A DNA stretch of 25,730 nucleotides from contig JBBIKH010000021.1 in assembly GCA_037445575.1 (NCBI GenBank), positions 1-25,730 of the forward strand. The letters are read 5' to 3'. The notes under the pieces are model-generated. The model worked only from the letters and a program-made list of their open reading frames with translations. It was not told where the DNA came from and did not search any database. The position numbers were made by a program, and so were the translations under genes. This document shows positions 16,274 to 24,582 of the stretch, in pieces. Each line of letters begins with the position of its first letter. Positions within the stretch are counted from its first letter, which is position 1. Source of the DNA: Oleimicrobium sp037445575. Lineage in GTDB: Bacteria; Zhuqueibacterota; Zhuqueibacteria; JANLFK01; Oleimicrobiaceae.

Positions 16274-19264
16274 ATGAAAGGGATCGGCAGGTATCTCGTG
16301 CTGATGCTGGTGGGCGTGATGCTGCTTGGGGCAAGCGGAGCACTCGCACAGCAGGTGGTTGTCACCCCCCAGCAGAAGACGCTGCGGCCTGGGCAGGGGC
16401 AGCAGTTCGAAGCACAGCTGTTCGACCAGCACGGCAGGCCCGTGCGCGGGGCCACTTACGTCTGGTCCGTTGAGCCGGCTTCGCTGGGAAGCATAAGCAG
16501 AGACGGCTACTTTGTTGCGGGGCCGGACGAGGGCACGGGACGAGTGATAGCTGTCGCCGCCCTTGCGGGCACCATCTATCGAGGCAGTGCAGAGGTGACC
16601 ATCAATGGCGGGCGTGCAGAGGGCAAGCACCTGGTAATTGAACCTGCTCAGGTCGCGTTGGCGTCCGGTGACTCGCAGCAGTTCAGGGCCTATTTGCTCA
16701 CGAGCTCCGGGGTCATGATTATCCCCGCTACAGTGCGCTGGGACGTGCAGCCGCCTGGGCTGGGTACAGTCACCGCCGATGGTCTCTTTACGGCAGGCCA
16801 GCTGGCGATGTCAGGTGAAGTTGTCGCGCAGGCAGTGGTGGATGGGCGACTGTTGCGAGGGGTCGCTCACGTGCGCGTCATTCCTTCGCCCAACGGAGCA
16901 ATTGCCGGAGCAGTGGCCGATGCAACAGACGGTTCGCCTCTGGTTGGGGCAATTGTGACTGTGCAAGCCTTGGAGCCGCTCGCCTTGATGGCACGTGACA
17001 CAACTGGGGCTGACGGGACTTACTTCGTCAGAGTTGTGGCACCTGGCTTCTATGTGCTGCGTGCAGAAGCTCCGGGCCATGTGCCGGAGTACTATGACGA
17101 CACCCGGTGGTTGCGAGAGGCGACACCGGTGTACGTGGCTGCCGGCGACACCGTCAGCGGCATCGATTTCGCCCTGGGGCGAGGTGGGGCGATAGCTGGC
17201 ATCGTCGCCGCTGAGGTGGACAGCATGCCGCTATCGGGAGCGCACGTGCAGGCCTACCTGCCCTTGCTTCCGGAGGTGCGCCATCATGCGGTCACCGATG
17301 CGGGTGGCAGCTATGTGATCACCGGTCTGCCGGCTGGCTCGTACGTGGTGGAGGCAGACGCGGCCGGCTATCAGGGGGAGTTTTTTGCAGATGCACCTAC
17401 CATGCGGAGCGCTACCCTGGTGAGTGTCACAGAGTCCGATACCACCGCGGGCGTGGACTTTTTCTTGGCCACCAGTAGCGCCATCACGGGCGTGGTCCTT
17501 GATGCTGCCACGGGAACACCCATCGCCCTGGCGCGGGTCTGTGCTCACCTTGCTGTCGCCACCCGCCCGCAAGGCGACGCGTCTGCCGTGGCTTGTACGG
17601 ACAGCAGCGGAACCTACACTCTTGCTGTACGTCCTGGGACCTACTATGTCGAAGCGCGTGCCCAAGGGTATGCGGTGCAGTGGTACGAGGGCGCAGCGGA
17701 GCGGCGGGAGGCCACGCCGGTAGTGGTTGTCGAGGATCAACACACCTCAGGCATCGACTTTCGGCTCGAGAAACTCGGGGCGATAGCGGGGAAGGTGACT
17801 GACGAGGGTACTGGCACTCCTATCGCCGGGGCGGCCGTCACCGCCTACCGAGAGGGACCAGGTGCTGAGCCATCCTCTGTGCGCACCGACGCACAGGGTT
17901 CATTTGTGATTGGCGGGCTTCCCCCAGGCAACTATTTGGTCCGGGCTGCTGCCGCCGAATACCTCCCTGAGTGGTATCAAGAGGCGGCAACTGTTCGCGA
18001 TGCCTCGCTTGTGGCCGTAGCCGGTGGAGACACCACGGGCGCCATCGACTTTACCTTGAGCCGTGGCGGCAGCATCAGTGGTACGGTGCAAAGCCAGCTG
18101 ACGGGTCAGCCACTGGGAGGCGCGCGCGTAGAGGTGTGGAGCACCGCTGGCCCCTGGTCGCGAAGCGCCTTCACCGCAGAGGATGGAACCTACTCGATCA
18201 CGGGACTTGCCTCTGGCAGCTACCTGGTGCAGGCGGCAGCGAAAGGGCATGTGCCGCTCTACTACGACGGAGTTCTTAGGCGCTCCGAAGCCACACCGGT
18301 GGTGGTCACTGCCCCAGAGGTGACGGCGGGGATCGATTTTCTCCTGCCGGCGCGCCTGCCGGATGGAGCCACGATCGAAGGACGTATTGTCGACGAGCAG
18401 ACAGGTGAACCCCTGCGCGGAGTGCGTGTGTTCGCTTCGCCCCTTATCCCTGGTGAGGTGCGATCCGACCACACTGATAGCACCGGGTCCTACCTGCTGA
18501 GTGGATTGCGGCCGGGGATTTACATCGTGTGGGCGTTCAAGCCCGGCTACCTTGCAGAGTTGTACAATGACGCTCATTCGTGGTCGGATGCCACCAGGCT
18601 CACCGTGCACGCGGGGGAGCAGATCACCGGCATCGACTTTGCGCTGACGCCGCAGCCGCGCGGACCCTTTGCGGTGGCGGGGCGGATTGTGGCGAAAGGT
18701 GGCCAGCCGGTCCTCGGGGCGCTCATTGTGGCCGTGCAGGGGGACGTGCTGGTGGCTAGCGCAATGAGCGGGGAAGATGGGCAGTTCGCGCTGGACGAGC
18801 TCCCTTCGGGTGACTACACCCTGCAGGCAAGCGTGGTGCCCGCCGAGGGGGCCTCACCGGCAGTCAGTCAAACGGTCGCCCTCTCCTTGACCGCCAAGAG
18901 CGTGCAGACTAACGTGGACCTGATGCTGGCCCTTGCAACAGACAAGGATGGCGAATCTGTTCCTTTGCCGGAGAGCTTTGCGCTGGTCGGCAGTTTCCCC
19001 AACCCGTTCAACCCGACCACGCAGATCAGATTCGACGTGCCAGAGCCTGCTGAGGTGAACCTTACCATCTTCAATGTGTTGGGACAGCCGGTGCGCACTC
19101 TGCTGAAAGGAACGGTTGCGGCTGGCAGGCACGCCGTCCTATGGGACGGGGCCGATGACCGCGGTGCGCCGGTGGCCAGTGGCGTGTACATCTGCAGGCT
19201 CGAAGCACAGGCCGCCTCTGGTGCGCGGCATCAGTTCGTGCATAAGATGCTGCTCACCCAGTAG
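16274..19264 (+). CDS. 996-aa surface protein: two Ig-like domains, seven carboxypeptidase-regulatory-like repeats, C-terminal sorting domain
   Basis: The signal peptide covers residues 1-25 (cleavage near ALA-QQ). Two BIG-like domains follow (about 27-111 and 119-202; VVVTPQQKTLRPGQGQQFEA and LVIEPAQVALASGDSQQFRA). Then come seven CnaB/CarboxypepD_reg-type beta-sandwich repeats of about 95 residues (208-302, 305-399, 402-499, 502-596, 599-691, 698-792, 799-886). Each has an opening G-x-I-x-G-x-V, a D-x-x-G-S/T-Y core, a G-x-Y-x-V element and a closing GIDFxL. Repeats 1-6 also share a signature such as YYDDTRWLREATPVYV. Residues 905-996 (GSFPNPFNPTTQIRFDVPEP, IFNVLGQPVRTLL, ASGVYICRLEA, KMLLTQ) form a FlgD-like type IX secretion sorting domain. 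Secretion to the cell surface is therefore likely. The ribosome site is AAGGAGGG, nine bases before the ATG. Ligand or partner is unknown. Confidence 0.93.
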   Translation: MKGIGRYLVLMLVGVMLLGASGALAQQVVVTPQQKTLRPGQGQQFEAQLFDQHGRPVRGATYVWSVEPASLGSISRDGYFVAGPDEGTGRVIAVAALAGTIYRGSAEVTINGGRAEGKHLVIEPAQVALASGDSQQFRAYLLTSSGVMIIPATVRWDVQPPGLGTVTADGLFTAGQLAMSGEVVAQAVVDGRLLRGVAHVRVIPSPNGAIAGAVADATDGSPLVGAIVTVQALEPLALMARDTTGADGTYFVRVVAPGFYVLRAEAPGHVPEYYDDTRWLREATPVYVAAGDTVSGIDFALGRGGAIAGIVAAEVDSMPLSGAHVQAYLPLLPEVRHHAVTDAGGSYVITGLPAGSYVVEADAAGYQGEFFADAPTMRSATLVSVTESDTTAGVDFFLATSSAITGVVLDAATGTPIALARVCAHLAVATRPQGDASAVACTDSSGTYTLAVRPGTYYVEARAQGYAVQWYEGAAERREATPVVVVEDQHTSGIDFRLEKLGAIAGKVTDEGTGTPIAGAAVTAYREGPGAEPSSVRTDAQGSFVIGGLPPGNYLVRAAAAEYLPEWYQEAATVRDASLVAVAGGDTTGAIDFTLSRGGSISGTVQSQLTGQPLGGARVEVWSTAGPWSRSAFTAEDGTYSITGLASGSYLVQAAAKGHVPLYYDGVLRRSEATPVVVTAPEVTAGIDFLLPARLPDGATIEGRIVDEQTGEPLRGVRVFASPLIPGEVRSDHTDSTGSYLLSGLRPGIYIVWAFKPGYLAELYNDAHSWSDATRLTVHAGEQITGIDFALTPQPRGPFAVAGRIVAKGGQPVLGALIVAVQGDVLVASAMSGEDGQFALDELPSGDYTLQASVVPAEGASPAVSQTVALSLTAKSVQTNVDLMLALATDKDGESVPLPESFALVGSFPNPFNPTTQIRFDVPEPAEVNLTIFNVLGQPVRTLLKGTVAAGRHAVLWDGADDRGAPVASGVYICRLEAQAASGARHQFVHKMLLTQ

Positions 19265-19285
19265 GCCCAGGCCGTGCTCCTCCCA

Positions 19286-19317
19286 GGAGGGGATCGGGAT
19301 CCGGCCCGGTCCCCTCC
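19286..19317 (+). terminator. strong GC hairpin after the large surface-protein gene
   Basis: GGAGGGGA (19286-19293) pairs with TCCCCTCC (19310-19317), and inside it CGGG (19295-19298) pairs with CCCG (19305-19308) across a 6-nt loop, with a T-G wobble between. It starts 21 bp after the stop codon. There is no T-run after it, so it may act as a transcript stabiliser or partial terminator rather than a classic intrinsic terminator. A competing CTCCT/AGGAG stem lies at its left side. Confidence 0.45.
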
Positions 19318-19395
19318 GCTCCCAAGGTGAGGCTGGGTCGGCCGGAACATGCGCCAAGAATGCTCATTGGTAGAACGATGCGAAAGGTGGAACTT

Positions 19396-19692
19396 ATGCG
19401 ACGTGCTTTGCTCTTGTGCCTGGTGGCATGCGTACCGTTTCTTGCCGTAAGTTGTGCCAGCCGGGCTGTGTACGTGCGGACGGCTCCCCCAGCGGTGCGA
19501 GTCGAGACTGTGGGGGCCGCGCCATTCGTTGGCGCGCTGTGGGTCCCTGGGCATTGGGAGTGGCACGGGCAGTGGGTCTGGTCCCCAGGCCGTTGGGTTA
19601 AGGCACCCAAAGGGAAGGTGTGGGTTCAGGGGTATTGGCAGCAGACACCACGCGGGTGGAGATGGGTAAAGGGGCACTGGGCCCGCCGCTAA
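19396..19692 (+). CDS. small WXXGXW-type repeat lipoprotein
   Basis: This 98-aa exported protein begins MRRALLLCLVACVPFLAVSC; the V-S-C end of the signal peptide suggests lipidation at Cys20. The mature part has four tryptophan-rich units: WVPGHWEWHGQW, WSPGRWVKAP, WVQGYWQQTPRGW and WVKGHWARR. These fit the WXXGXW/YXWGXW repeat family of small bacterial envelope proteins, whose function is unknown. I chose the ATG at 19396 for its AAGGTGGA site and signal peptide; an in-frame ATG at 19378 lacks a good site. It lies 31 bp before the outer-membrane-barrel gene, which suggests shared transcription. Confidence 0.85.
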   Translation: MRRALLLCLVACVPFLAVSCASRAVYVRTAPPAVRVETVGAAPFVGALWVPGHWEWHGQWVWSPGRWVKAPKGKVWVQGYWQQTPRGWRWVKGHWARR

Positions 19693-19723
19693 CCGGCGCT
19701 CCGAGGTGGCCCAACCGTCGAGT

Positions 19724-21343
19724 ATGGTGGACACGCAATTGACGGCTCAGGTGTGCTGTGTGGCCAGGAAGGTCTTTGTGGCCTTGACCTTCCTGGCCTA
19801 TTCTGCATTCTGGAGTCCAGGCAGGGCCCAGGATCCTGCAGCTTCTGGCAGCCAAGGCCAGGATTCGCTCGCCGCGCAGACGCTTTTCGAATTGGCGTTG
19901 ATGAGGGTGCAGCGCCTGGTGCCAGAGTACTGGAGCACCAGCGACACAGGGGGCGTGGACCCCGAGGTGCGCTCCTTGCTCCAGGAGGCCCTCCAGCTAG
20001 CCGAGCAGAAGAACTGGGTTGCTGCCGAAGCCCTGTTGAGCGTAGTTGCCGACTACTCGGCAGCGGAACGCAGCGGAAAACTCCCTGTCGCCGGCCCGGA
20101 TGACCGTGCCGCTCTGCGCCCGCAGCGAGCGAGGTGGTACCCAGAGTTTTTCGCTGGAGTTGAGGCGTGGGAACAGCGATTTGTCCTGCCTGGGGAAGTG
20201 CAGGATAGCACCTTCGGCGAGGGGGCGGGGAACCCCCTGCTCGGCTTGCGCCTGGGCATGGAGTACGGCTCGCCCAGCAGCAGACTCCTCGACGGTGCAA
20301 TTGAGCTGCGTTCCAGCCGCGACTACCAGGTGGGACGATTTGCCGCCGGCTATCGCCACCGTTTTGCCGGTGGACACCACGTCGCATTGGAAGAGGAGCT
20401 GGAGGGAATGGCCTTCCGAGAGGCTATCTCCCCCGACTATGTGCGGAACAACGTCCGGTGCGAGCTTGCTTATGCCCTGGTGCCGGAGCTAACCGCCATG
20501 CTCAGCTACCTTGGGTCCTTGCAGCACTACGGCCGCGAGGATCAGTTCTATGCCAGCTTTGTGTCCCACCGGCTGAACGGAGAACTGGCTGCCCTTGCTG
20601 CTCCAGGTACGCGGCTGTCCGTAGGCTATGGCTACGAGCATTGTCGGTACCCTTCCTGGCACGCGCGCGACTACCAGGACCATCGGCTGAATTGTCGGCT
20701 CTTTCACCGCGGCCTCTTGCTGGACGGCGCCGCCCGCTACCGGGACTTTGCCACCCCTTTTGCCGACAGCCTTTACAACAGCGACTACCTGGAGGCCCAA
20801 CTGCGCGCAGAGTGGCGGAAAGGGCTTTTGAGCTGGCTCGAAATAGTCTTCAAAGTGGAATTGGTGCTGCGGGACTACAAGTACGCCAGCTCCTCGACTC
20901 ACGATTATCGCCTGGCGGAGTGGGTCCCTGGTCTGCGGATGCCACTGGCAGGCTTTGGCACCATCGAACTGGGGTATCAGGTCCAGAGGCGAACGCCTTC
21001 GCCCGCTTCCCCCGTGGATGACCAGTTTGCAAGCATCGACGACTACCTGGCCCGGGGCCCTACCCTTTCGGTGGAGTTTACCGGACCCCGGGGCATGCTC
21101 CTTTCGGCGAGCGCCTCATTGGGCAAGGTGGAATATCCCGCCGACGCCGTCCGCGATGCATCCGGGTTGTCGTTCTTTTCCGATCGGCGCGCCTCCTCCG
21201 TGATGTGTTTTCTCACCTGGCCGATCTCGACCCACTGGGAGGCGAACCTTCTTGCAAACTATGACGCCGACCTTGACGCCAAGGAAGAGGTCTACGACTC
21301 CCGCAGCTCTCTCCTCACCTTCGAACTCCGCTACCGCTTCTGA
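19724..21343 (+). CDS. predicted outer-membrane beta-barrel protein
   Basis: The 539-aa product has a long signal peptide (hydrophobic core VFVALTFLAYSAF, likely cleavage after GRA). A short alpha-helical periplasmic part follows, about residues 50-110 (VRSLLQEALQLAEQKNWVAA, reminiscent of one helical repeat). The remainder is alternating aromatic/polar beta strands such as DGAIELRSSRDYQVGRFAAG, LSVGYGYEHCRYPSW and MLLSASASLGKVEY. It ends LTFELRYRF, and a C-terminal Phe after alternating residues is the recognition signal for the BAM machinery. It cannot be placed in a specific porin or transporter family. The start is uncertain: the ATG at 19724 is preferred, but a GTG at 19706 is in frame, and the only purine-rich site (GAGGTGG, 19703-19709) is rather far from the ATG and overlaps the GTG. 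Confidence 0.75.
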   Translation: MVDTQLTAQVCCVARKVFVALTFLAYSAFWSPGRAQDPAASGSQGQDSLAAQTLFELALMRVQRLVPEYWSTSDTGGVDPEVRSLLQEALQLAEQKNWVAAEALLSVVADYSAAERSGKLPVAGPDDRAALRPQRARWYPEFFAGVEAWEQRFVLPGEVQDSTFGEGAGNPLLGLRLGMEYGSPSSRLLDGAIELRSSRDYQVGRFAAGYRHRFAGGHHVALEEELEGMAFREAISPDYVRNNVRCELAYALVPELTAMLSYLGSLQHYGREDQFYASFVSHRLNGELAALAAPGTRLSVGYGYEHCRYPSWHARDYQDHRLNCRLFHRGLLLDGAARYRDFATPFADSLYNSDYLEAQLRAEWRKGLLSWLEIVFKVELVLRDYKYASSSTHDYRLAEWVPGLRMPLAGFGTIELGYQVQRRTPSPASPVDDQFASIDDYLARGPTLSVEFTGPRGMLLSASASLGKVEYPADAVRDASGLSFFSDRRASSVMCFLTWPISTHWEANLLANYDADLDAKEEVYDSRSSLLTFELRYRF

Positions 21344-21545
21344 TGAACGCCCCGGGGGCGGTTTCTTGATCCATCGACGGCGGCCCAAAAGCCGACCGAC
21401 TTGGTCGCAACAATTGTCGACGAAAATCGTTCAATGTCGGTGTGGCCGAAGATGGCCGAGGAGCATCTGCACACAGCTGGGCGGAGAGAGGCTGGTGCTG
21501 GTAGCGCGGCCAGGCGCAGTTGGCACCAAACGCGGAGGGAGCCCC
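21344..21545 (+). other. 202-bp intergenic spacer with terminator-like hairpin
   Basis: Right after the barrel-protein stop, CGCCC (21348-21352) pairs with GGGCG (21356-21360), followed by GTTTCTT, a plausible weak intrinsic terminator. A second small stem, CGACC/GGTCG, lies near 21394-21408. The spacer ends with GGAGGGAG before the ATG at 21546. No promoter is convincing and I see no small gene. Confidence 0.4.
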
Positions 21546-22229
21546 ATGAACAGGTCAAACGAAAGGACGCTCTTGCTGGGCGCGCTTGTCACCTTGCTTG
21601 GGTTAGTGCTCTTGTTGTCCACCTTGGGTGTGCTCGCCATTGATTCGAGGGCGATGTGGGGCATCATGCTAAGCCTGTCTGCTGGGGTCTTTGCCATTTG
21701 CTACGCTCGCGATCACGAGCAGTGGTGGGCGCTCGTGGTGGCCTGCGTGCTCGCGCTGATAGCGTTGGAGGTCTTGCTGCCGCCTCTCAGCCGTGCCCAG
21801 CGGCGTCTGTTATGGGGGGCGGCCACCTGCGGAGCGGGACTGGCGTTCGTCGCAGCCTTCCTGCGACACCGGCAACAGTGGTGGTGGCTCATCCCCGGTG
21901 GTACGCTGCTCACCATAGGGACCACTGCCCTGCTGAAGAGCGGACACCTTTTGCCTGGCCGCTACCGGGGGGCGGTTTTCTTCGCCGGACTGGGCCTCAC
22001 CTTCGGCGCCATCGCCCTCTTGGGGAGAGGAGACGGGCGTGTGCGTTGGGCGCAATATCCGGCGCTCAGCCTTTTGGCCGTTTCTGCGCTTCTGTTACTT
22101 GCCCACTCGCCTTGGACAGGAGAGCTCCTCGTACCGCTGTGCTTGCTTGCTCTTGGCCTTTTCATAGTCGTCCGAAATCTGCGTCGGCTGAGGGCGCATG
22201 AGCAACCGCCGAGCCAAGAAACGCCTTGA
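21546..22229 (+). CDS. polytopic integral membrane protein, unknown function
   Basis: The 227-aa protein is mostly hydrophobic, with about seven to eight predicted membrane segments (roughly 9-31, 37-53, 60-78, 88-106, 113-130, 142-159, 171-187 and 192-209) and a polar C-terminal tail. There is an internal echo: GVFAICYARDHEQWWALVVA and FVAAFLRHRQQWWWLIPGG share the aromatic-charged-WW pattern, so the protein may have arisen by duplication. No catalytic or transport motif is visible. The start is set by GGAGGGAG six bases before the ATG. It precedes selA by 70 bp on the same strand, but no functional link is evident. Confidence 0.75.
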   Translation: MNRSNERTLLLGALVTLLGLVLLLSTLGVLAIDSRAMWGIMLSLSAGVFAICYARDHEQWWALVVACVLALIALEVLLPPLSRAQRRLLWGAATCGAGLAFVAAFLRHRQQWWWLIPGGTLLTIGTTALLKSGHLLPGRYRGAVFFAGLGLTFGAIALLGRGDGRVRWAQYPALSLLAVSALLLLAHSPWTGELLVPLCLLALGLFIVVRNLRRLRAHEQPPSQETP

Positions 22230-22275
22230 TATTTCGCCGTGGCTTTCGTAACATTTCTCGGTCAAAGGATGAGGC

Positions 22276-22296
22276 ATGAAGACTCTGCAGTGGTGA
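22276..22296 (+). other. six-codon minicistron ending in UGA, in frame with selA
   Basis: ATG at 22276 opens MKTLQW, then TGA at 22294-22296; one codon later the selA ATG (22300) continues in the same frame. AAAGGA sits six bases before the minicistron ATG, whereas the selA ATG has no clear site of its own. Translational coupling is the simple reading. Confidence 0.4.
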
Positions 22297-22299
22297 CCG

Positions 22300-23757
22300 A
22301 TGAAGGCGAAGAAAGAGAGCGAACGGCCCCAGGCGGACGAGACAATATTGAGCTTGCTCCCTTCGGTAGACGGCGTGCTGTCATCTGCCCAAGGGGAACG
22401 GCTTTGCGCGCGCTACCCCCGCTGGCTGGTAAAGGAGGAGGTGGTGAACCAGCTCGCGGAGTTGCGACGTCGCTTGCTGGCGGGCAAGGGGCCAAAGCTC
22501 CGTTCGCGGCAGGCGGTTGTTTCTCTTGTGTTGCGTGAGGTAACAAAGCGGGCTGGCGATCTGCTCAGTCCCTCGCTGCGGCGGGTGATCAACGCTACGG
22601 GCATAGTGTTGCATACCGGTCTGGGGCGAGCTCCATTGGCGGAGGAGGCGCGCAAGCATGTCTTGGCAGTGACGGAACACTATTGCAACTTGGAGCTGGA
22701 CTTGTACAGCGGCAAACGTGGTGACCGCCTTAGCCATGTGGAGGGGCTGCTGCGACGGTTGAGCGGTGCAGAAGCGGCCTGTGTGGTGAACAACAATGCC
22801 GCTGCTGTGCTGGTAGCTCTGAACACTCTGGCGGCGGGCAAAGAGGCGGTTATCTCTCGCGGCCAACTTGTGGAGATAGGCGGTTCCTTCCGCATGCCGG
22901 AGGTGATGGAAAAGAGCGGGACGATCATGGTGGAGGTGGGCACCACCAACAAGACCAAGGTGAGCGACTATCAGAGGGCCCTTTCGGAGCGGACCGGCGC
23001 CGTTGTGGTGGTGCACACGTCCAACTACCGGGTGTTGGGGTTCACCGCGGAGCCGGCCTTGGCGGAGATTGTGGAAATGGCGCACGCCCACCACGTGCCG
23101 GTTATCCACGATCTTGGAGGCGGCGTCCTGATCGATCTGCGCACCATGGGGCTCCCCTATGAGCCGCTGGTCCAGGAGAGCGTGAAGGTGGGTGTGGACG
23201 TGGTGACTTTTAGTGGCGACAAAGTGCTGGGCGGACCCCAGGCGGGCATCATCGTGGGGCGGAAGCGCTATGTGGAAGCTATCAAGAGCAATCCGTTGAT
23301 GCGCGCGCTACGCTGCGACAAGATGACTATCGCGGCGTTGGAGGCTACCCTCAAGCTCTTTTTTGACGAGAAACGACTGTTTGCAACCAACCCTGCCCTG
23401 TGCATGCTCTCGGCACCCGTCAGTGAGGTGGAGGCGCGGGCGCAACGGCTCATGGAACTCCTGGCCGCGGCTCAGGCGAGCGGCCTCTGTGCCCGGGTGG
23501 CGGCCAGCAGCGCGCAAGCCGGAAGCGGAGCACTCCCCTTGGAGCAGATTCCCAGCCGGGCAGTGGTGGTCAGCTGCCAGGGAGTCAGCGCCAACGAACT
23601 GGCCGCTCGGCTACGGAGCCAGCCTCTGCCCGTAGTGGGCTACGTGCAGGAGGATGAACTCTACTTGGACATGCGCACGGTGCGGGACGACGAAGTGCCC
23701 CTCGTGGCTGCTGCCTTGCGCAGGGCGACCAAGGGGTTGGCGGCAGCGGGTGACTGA
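22300..23757 (+). CDS. selA: L-seryl-tRNA(Sec) selenium transferase
   Basis: SelA is a PLP enzyme that turns Ser-tRNA(Sec) into Sec-tRNA(Sec) using selenophosphate, so the organism should make selenoproteins. The 485-aa protein has the family length and motifs: LLPSVDGVL near the start, RVINATGIVLHTGLGRAPLA (95-114), VVNNNAAAVLV (162-172), ISRGQLVEIGGSFRMPEVM (185-203), VGTTNKT (213-219), VHTSNYRVLGF (238-248), IHDLGGGVLIDL (269-280) and TFSGDKVLGGPQAGIIVG, in which Lys308 is the PLP-binding lysine. SNPLMRALRCDKMTIAALEA follows as expected. The ATG at 22300 gives a normal N-terminus but lacks a clear ribosome site; see the minicistron just upstream. selB, selD and tRNA-Sec are not in the window. 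Its stop lies 3 bp from that of rlmB, which is convergent. Confidence 0.96.
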   Translation: MKAKKESERPQADETILSLLPSVDGVLSSAQGERLCARYPRWLVKEEVVNQLAELRRRLLAGKGPKLRSRQAVVSLVLREVTKRAGDLLSPSLRRVINATGIVLHTGLGRAPLAEEARKHVLAVTEHYCNLELDLYSGKRGDRLSHVEGLLRRLSGAEAACVVNNNAAAVLVALNTLAAGKEAVISRGQLVEIGGSFRMPEVMEKSGTIMVEVGTTNKTKVSDYQRALSERTGAVVVVHTSNYRVLGFTAEPALAEIVEMAHAHHVPVIHDLGGGVLIDLRTMGLPYEPLVQESVKVGVDVVTFSGDKVLGGPQAGIIVGRKRYVEAIKSNPLMRALRCDKMTIAALEATLKLFFDEKRLFATNPALCMLSAPVSEVEARAQRLMELLAAAQASGLCARVAASSAQAGSGALPLEQIPSRAVVVSCQGVSANELAARLRSQPLPVVGYVQEDELYLDMRTVRDDEVPLVAAALRRATKGLAAAGD

Positions 23758-23760
23758 AGG

Positions 23761-24543
23761 CTAGCTCGTGGCGCGAAGGAGGCGCTGCCGACGGGCTTCG
23801 AAAAGAAGTACCCCGGCGGCCACGGAGACGTTGAGCGAACTAATCCTCCCGTGCATAGGGATGCGGATGAGAAAGTCGCATCTTTCCCGCGTCAGGCGTC
23901 TCAGTCCCCTCCCCTCGCTGCCGAGCACCAGCCCGGTGGGCCCGGTGAGATCCACCTCGGTGTAGGATTGCGGTGCTTCCCCGGTGGCGCCGCAAAGCCA
24001 CAAACCCATTTCTTTCAACTCACTCATCGTCCGCGCCAGGTTGGTAACCCGGGCTATGGGCAGGAGGGTGGCTGCACCGGCTGCAGCCTTTTCCACTATC
24101 GGGGTTACGCCCACGGCGCGATCGCGGGGGATTATCACCCCGTGCGCTCCTGCCCCTTCTGCGGTGCGGATAATTGCTCCCAAGTTGTGGGGATCCTCCA
24201 CGCCGTCAACGAGCACCACAAGGGGAGGCTCCTGCCTTTGGGTGGCCCTTGCCAGAATGTCCTCCACGGGGGCATAGGCAAACGGTTCTACCTCCGCAGC
24301 TACCCCTTGGTGTTTGCTAGTCTGAGCAATTCGTGTCAGCTCGGCAATGCTCAGGCGTTCGATGCGCACGCCGTGCGCTGCGGCCAGCGTCAGAAACTCC
24401 TGCTCCACCGACCGGCTCACCGTGGCTGCGAGCAGAATGCGTTTGGTCCGCCGTCCAGTGCGCAGCGCCTCCCGCACCGGGTTTTTTCCGTAAACGAGCT
24501 CCGTCGTGCCCTCCAACTCTGTTCCTAATTGCCCCACCTGCAC
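23761..24543 (-). CDS. rlmB: TrmH/SpoU-family 23S rRNA 2'-O-methyltransferase
   Basis: This RlmB-like enzyme methylates the 2'-O of a guanosine (G2251 in E. coli numbering) in the peptidyl-transferase P-loop of 23S rRNA. The 260-aa product has LVYGKNPVREALRTGR as the L30e-like RNA-binding N-terminus and SKHQGVAAEVEPFAY near 75-90. The knotted SPOUT domain then carries VLVDGVEDPHNLGAIIRTAE (motif 1), GLVLGSEGRGLRRLTRERCD (motif 2) and RIPMHGRISSLNVSVAAGVL (motif 3). The start is uncertain: a GTG at 24543 opens the frame but lies at the predicted transcription start. A TTG at 24516, with AGGA six bases upstream, gives MEGTTELVYGKNP and may be the true start. YacO/TrmH paralogues are the alternative assignment. 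Confidence 0.92.
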   Translation of the reverse strand: MQVGQLGTELEGTTELVYGKNPVREALRTGRRTKRILLAATVSRSVEQEFLTLAAAHGVRIERLSIAELTRIAQTSKHQGVAAEVEPFAYAPVEDILARATQRQEPPLVVLVDGVEDPHNLGAIIRTAEGAGAHGVIIPRDRAVGVTPIVEKAAAGAATLLPIARVTNLARTMSELKEMGLWLCGATGEAPQSYTEVDLTGPTGLVLGSEGRGLRRLTRERCDFLIRIPMHGRISSLNVSVAAGVLLFEARRQRLLRATS

Positions 24544-24548
24544 GGGTC

Positions 24549-24577
24549 AAGGTAACAAACATCCAGAAAATGGTCAA
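24549..24577 (-). promoter_or_regulatory. sigma70-like promoter of rlmB
   Basis: On the minus strand TTGACC (24572-24577) lies exactly 17 bp from TACCTT (24549-24554). Transcription would begin near 24542, so the GTG at 24543 would be leaderless or not a start at all. This favours the TTG at 24516 as the start of rlmB. Confidence 0.5.
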
Positions 24578-24582
24578 GGGAA

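Noticed and set aside
16274..19264. Secreted peptidase or carboxypeptidase
   Set aside because: The repeats resemble the regulatory beta-sandwich of carboxypeptidases, but no catalytic domain or zinc-binding HxxE motif is present.
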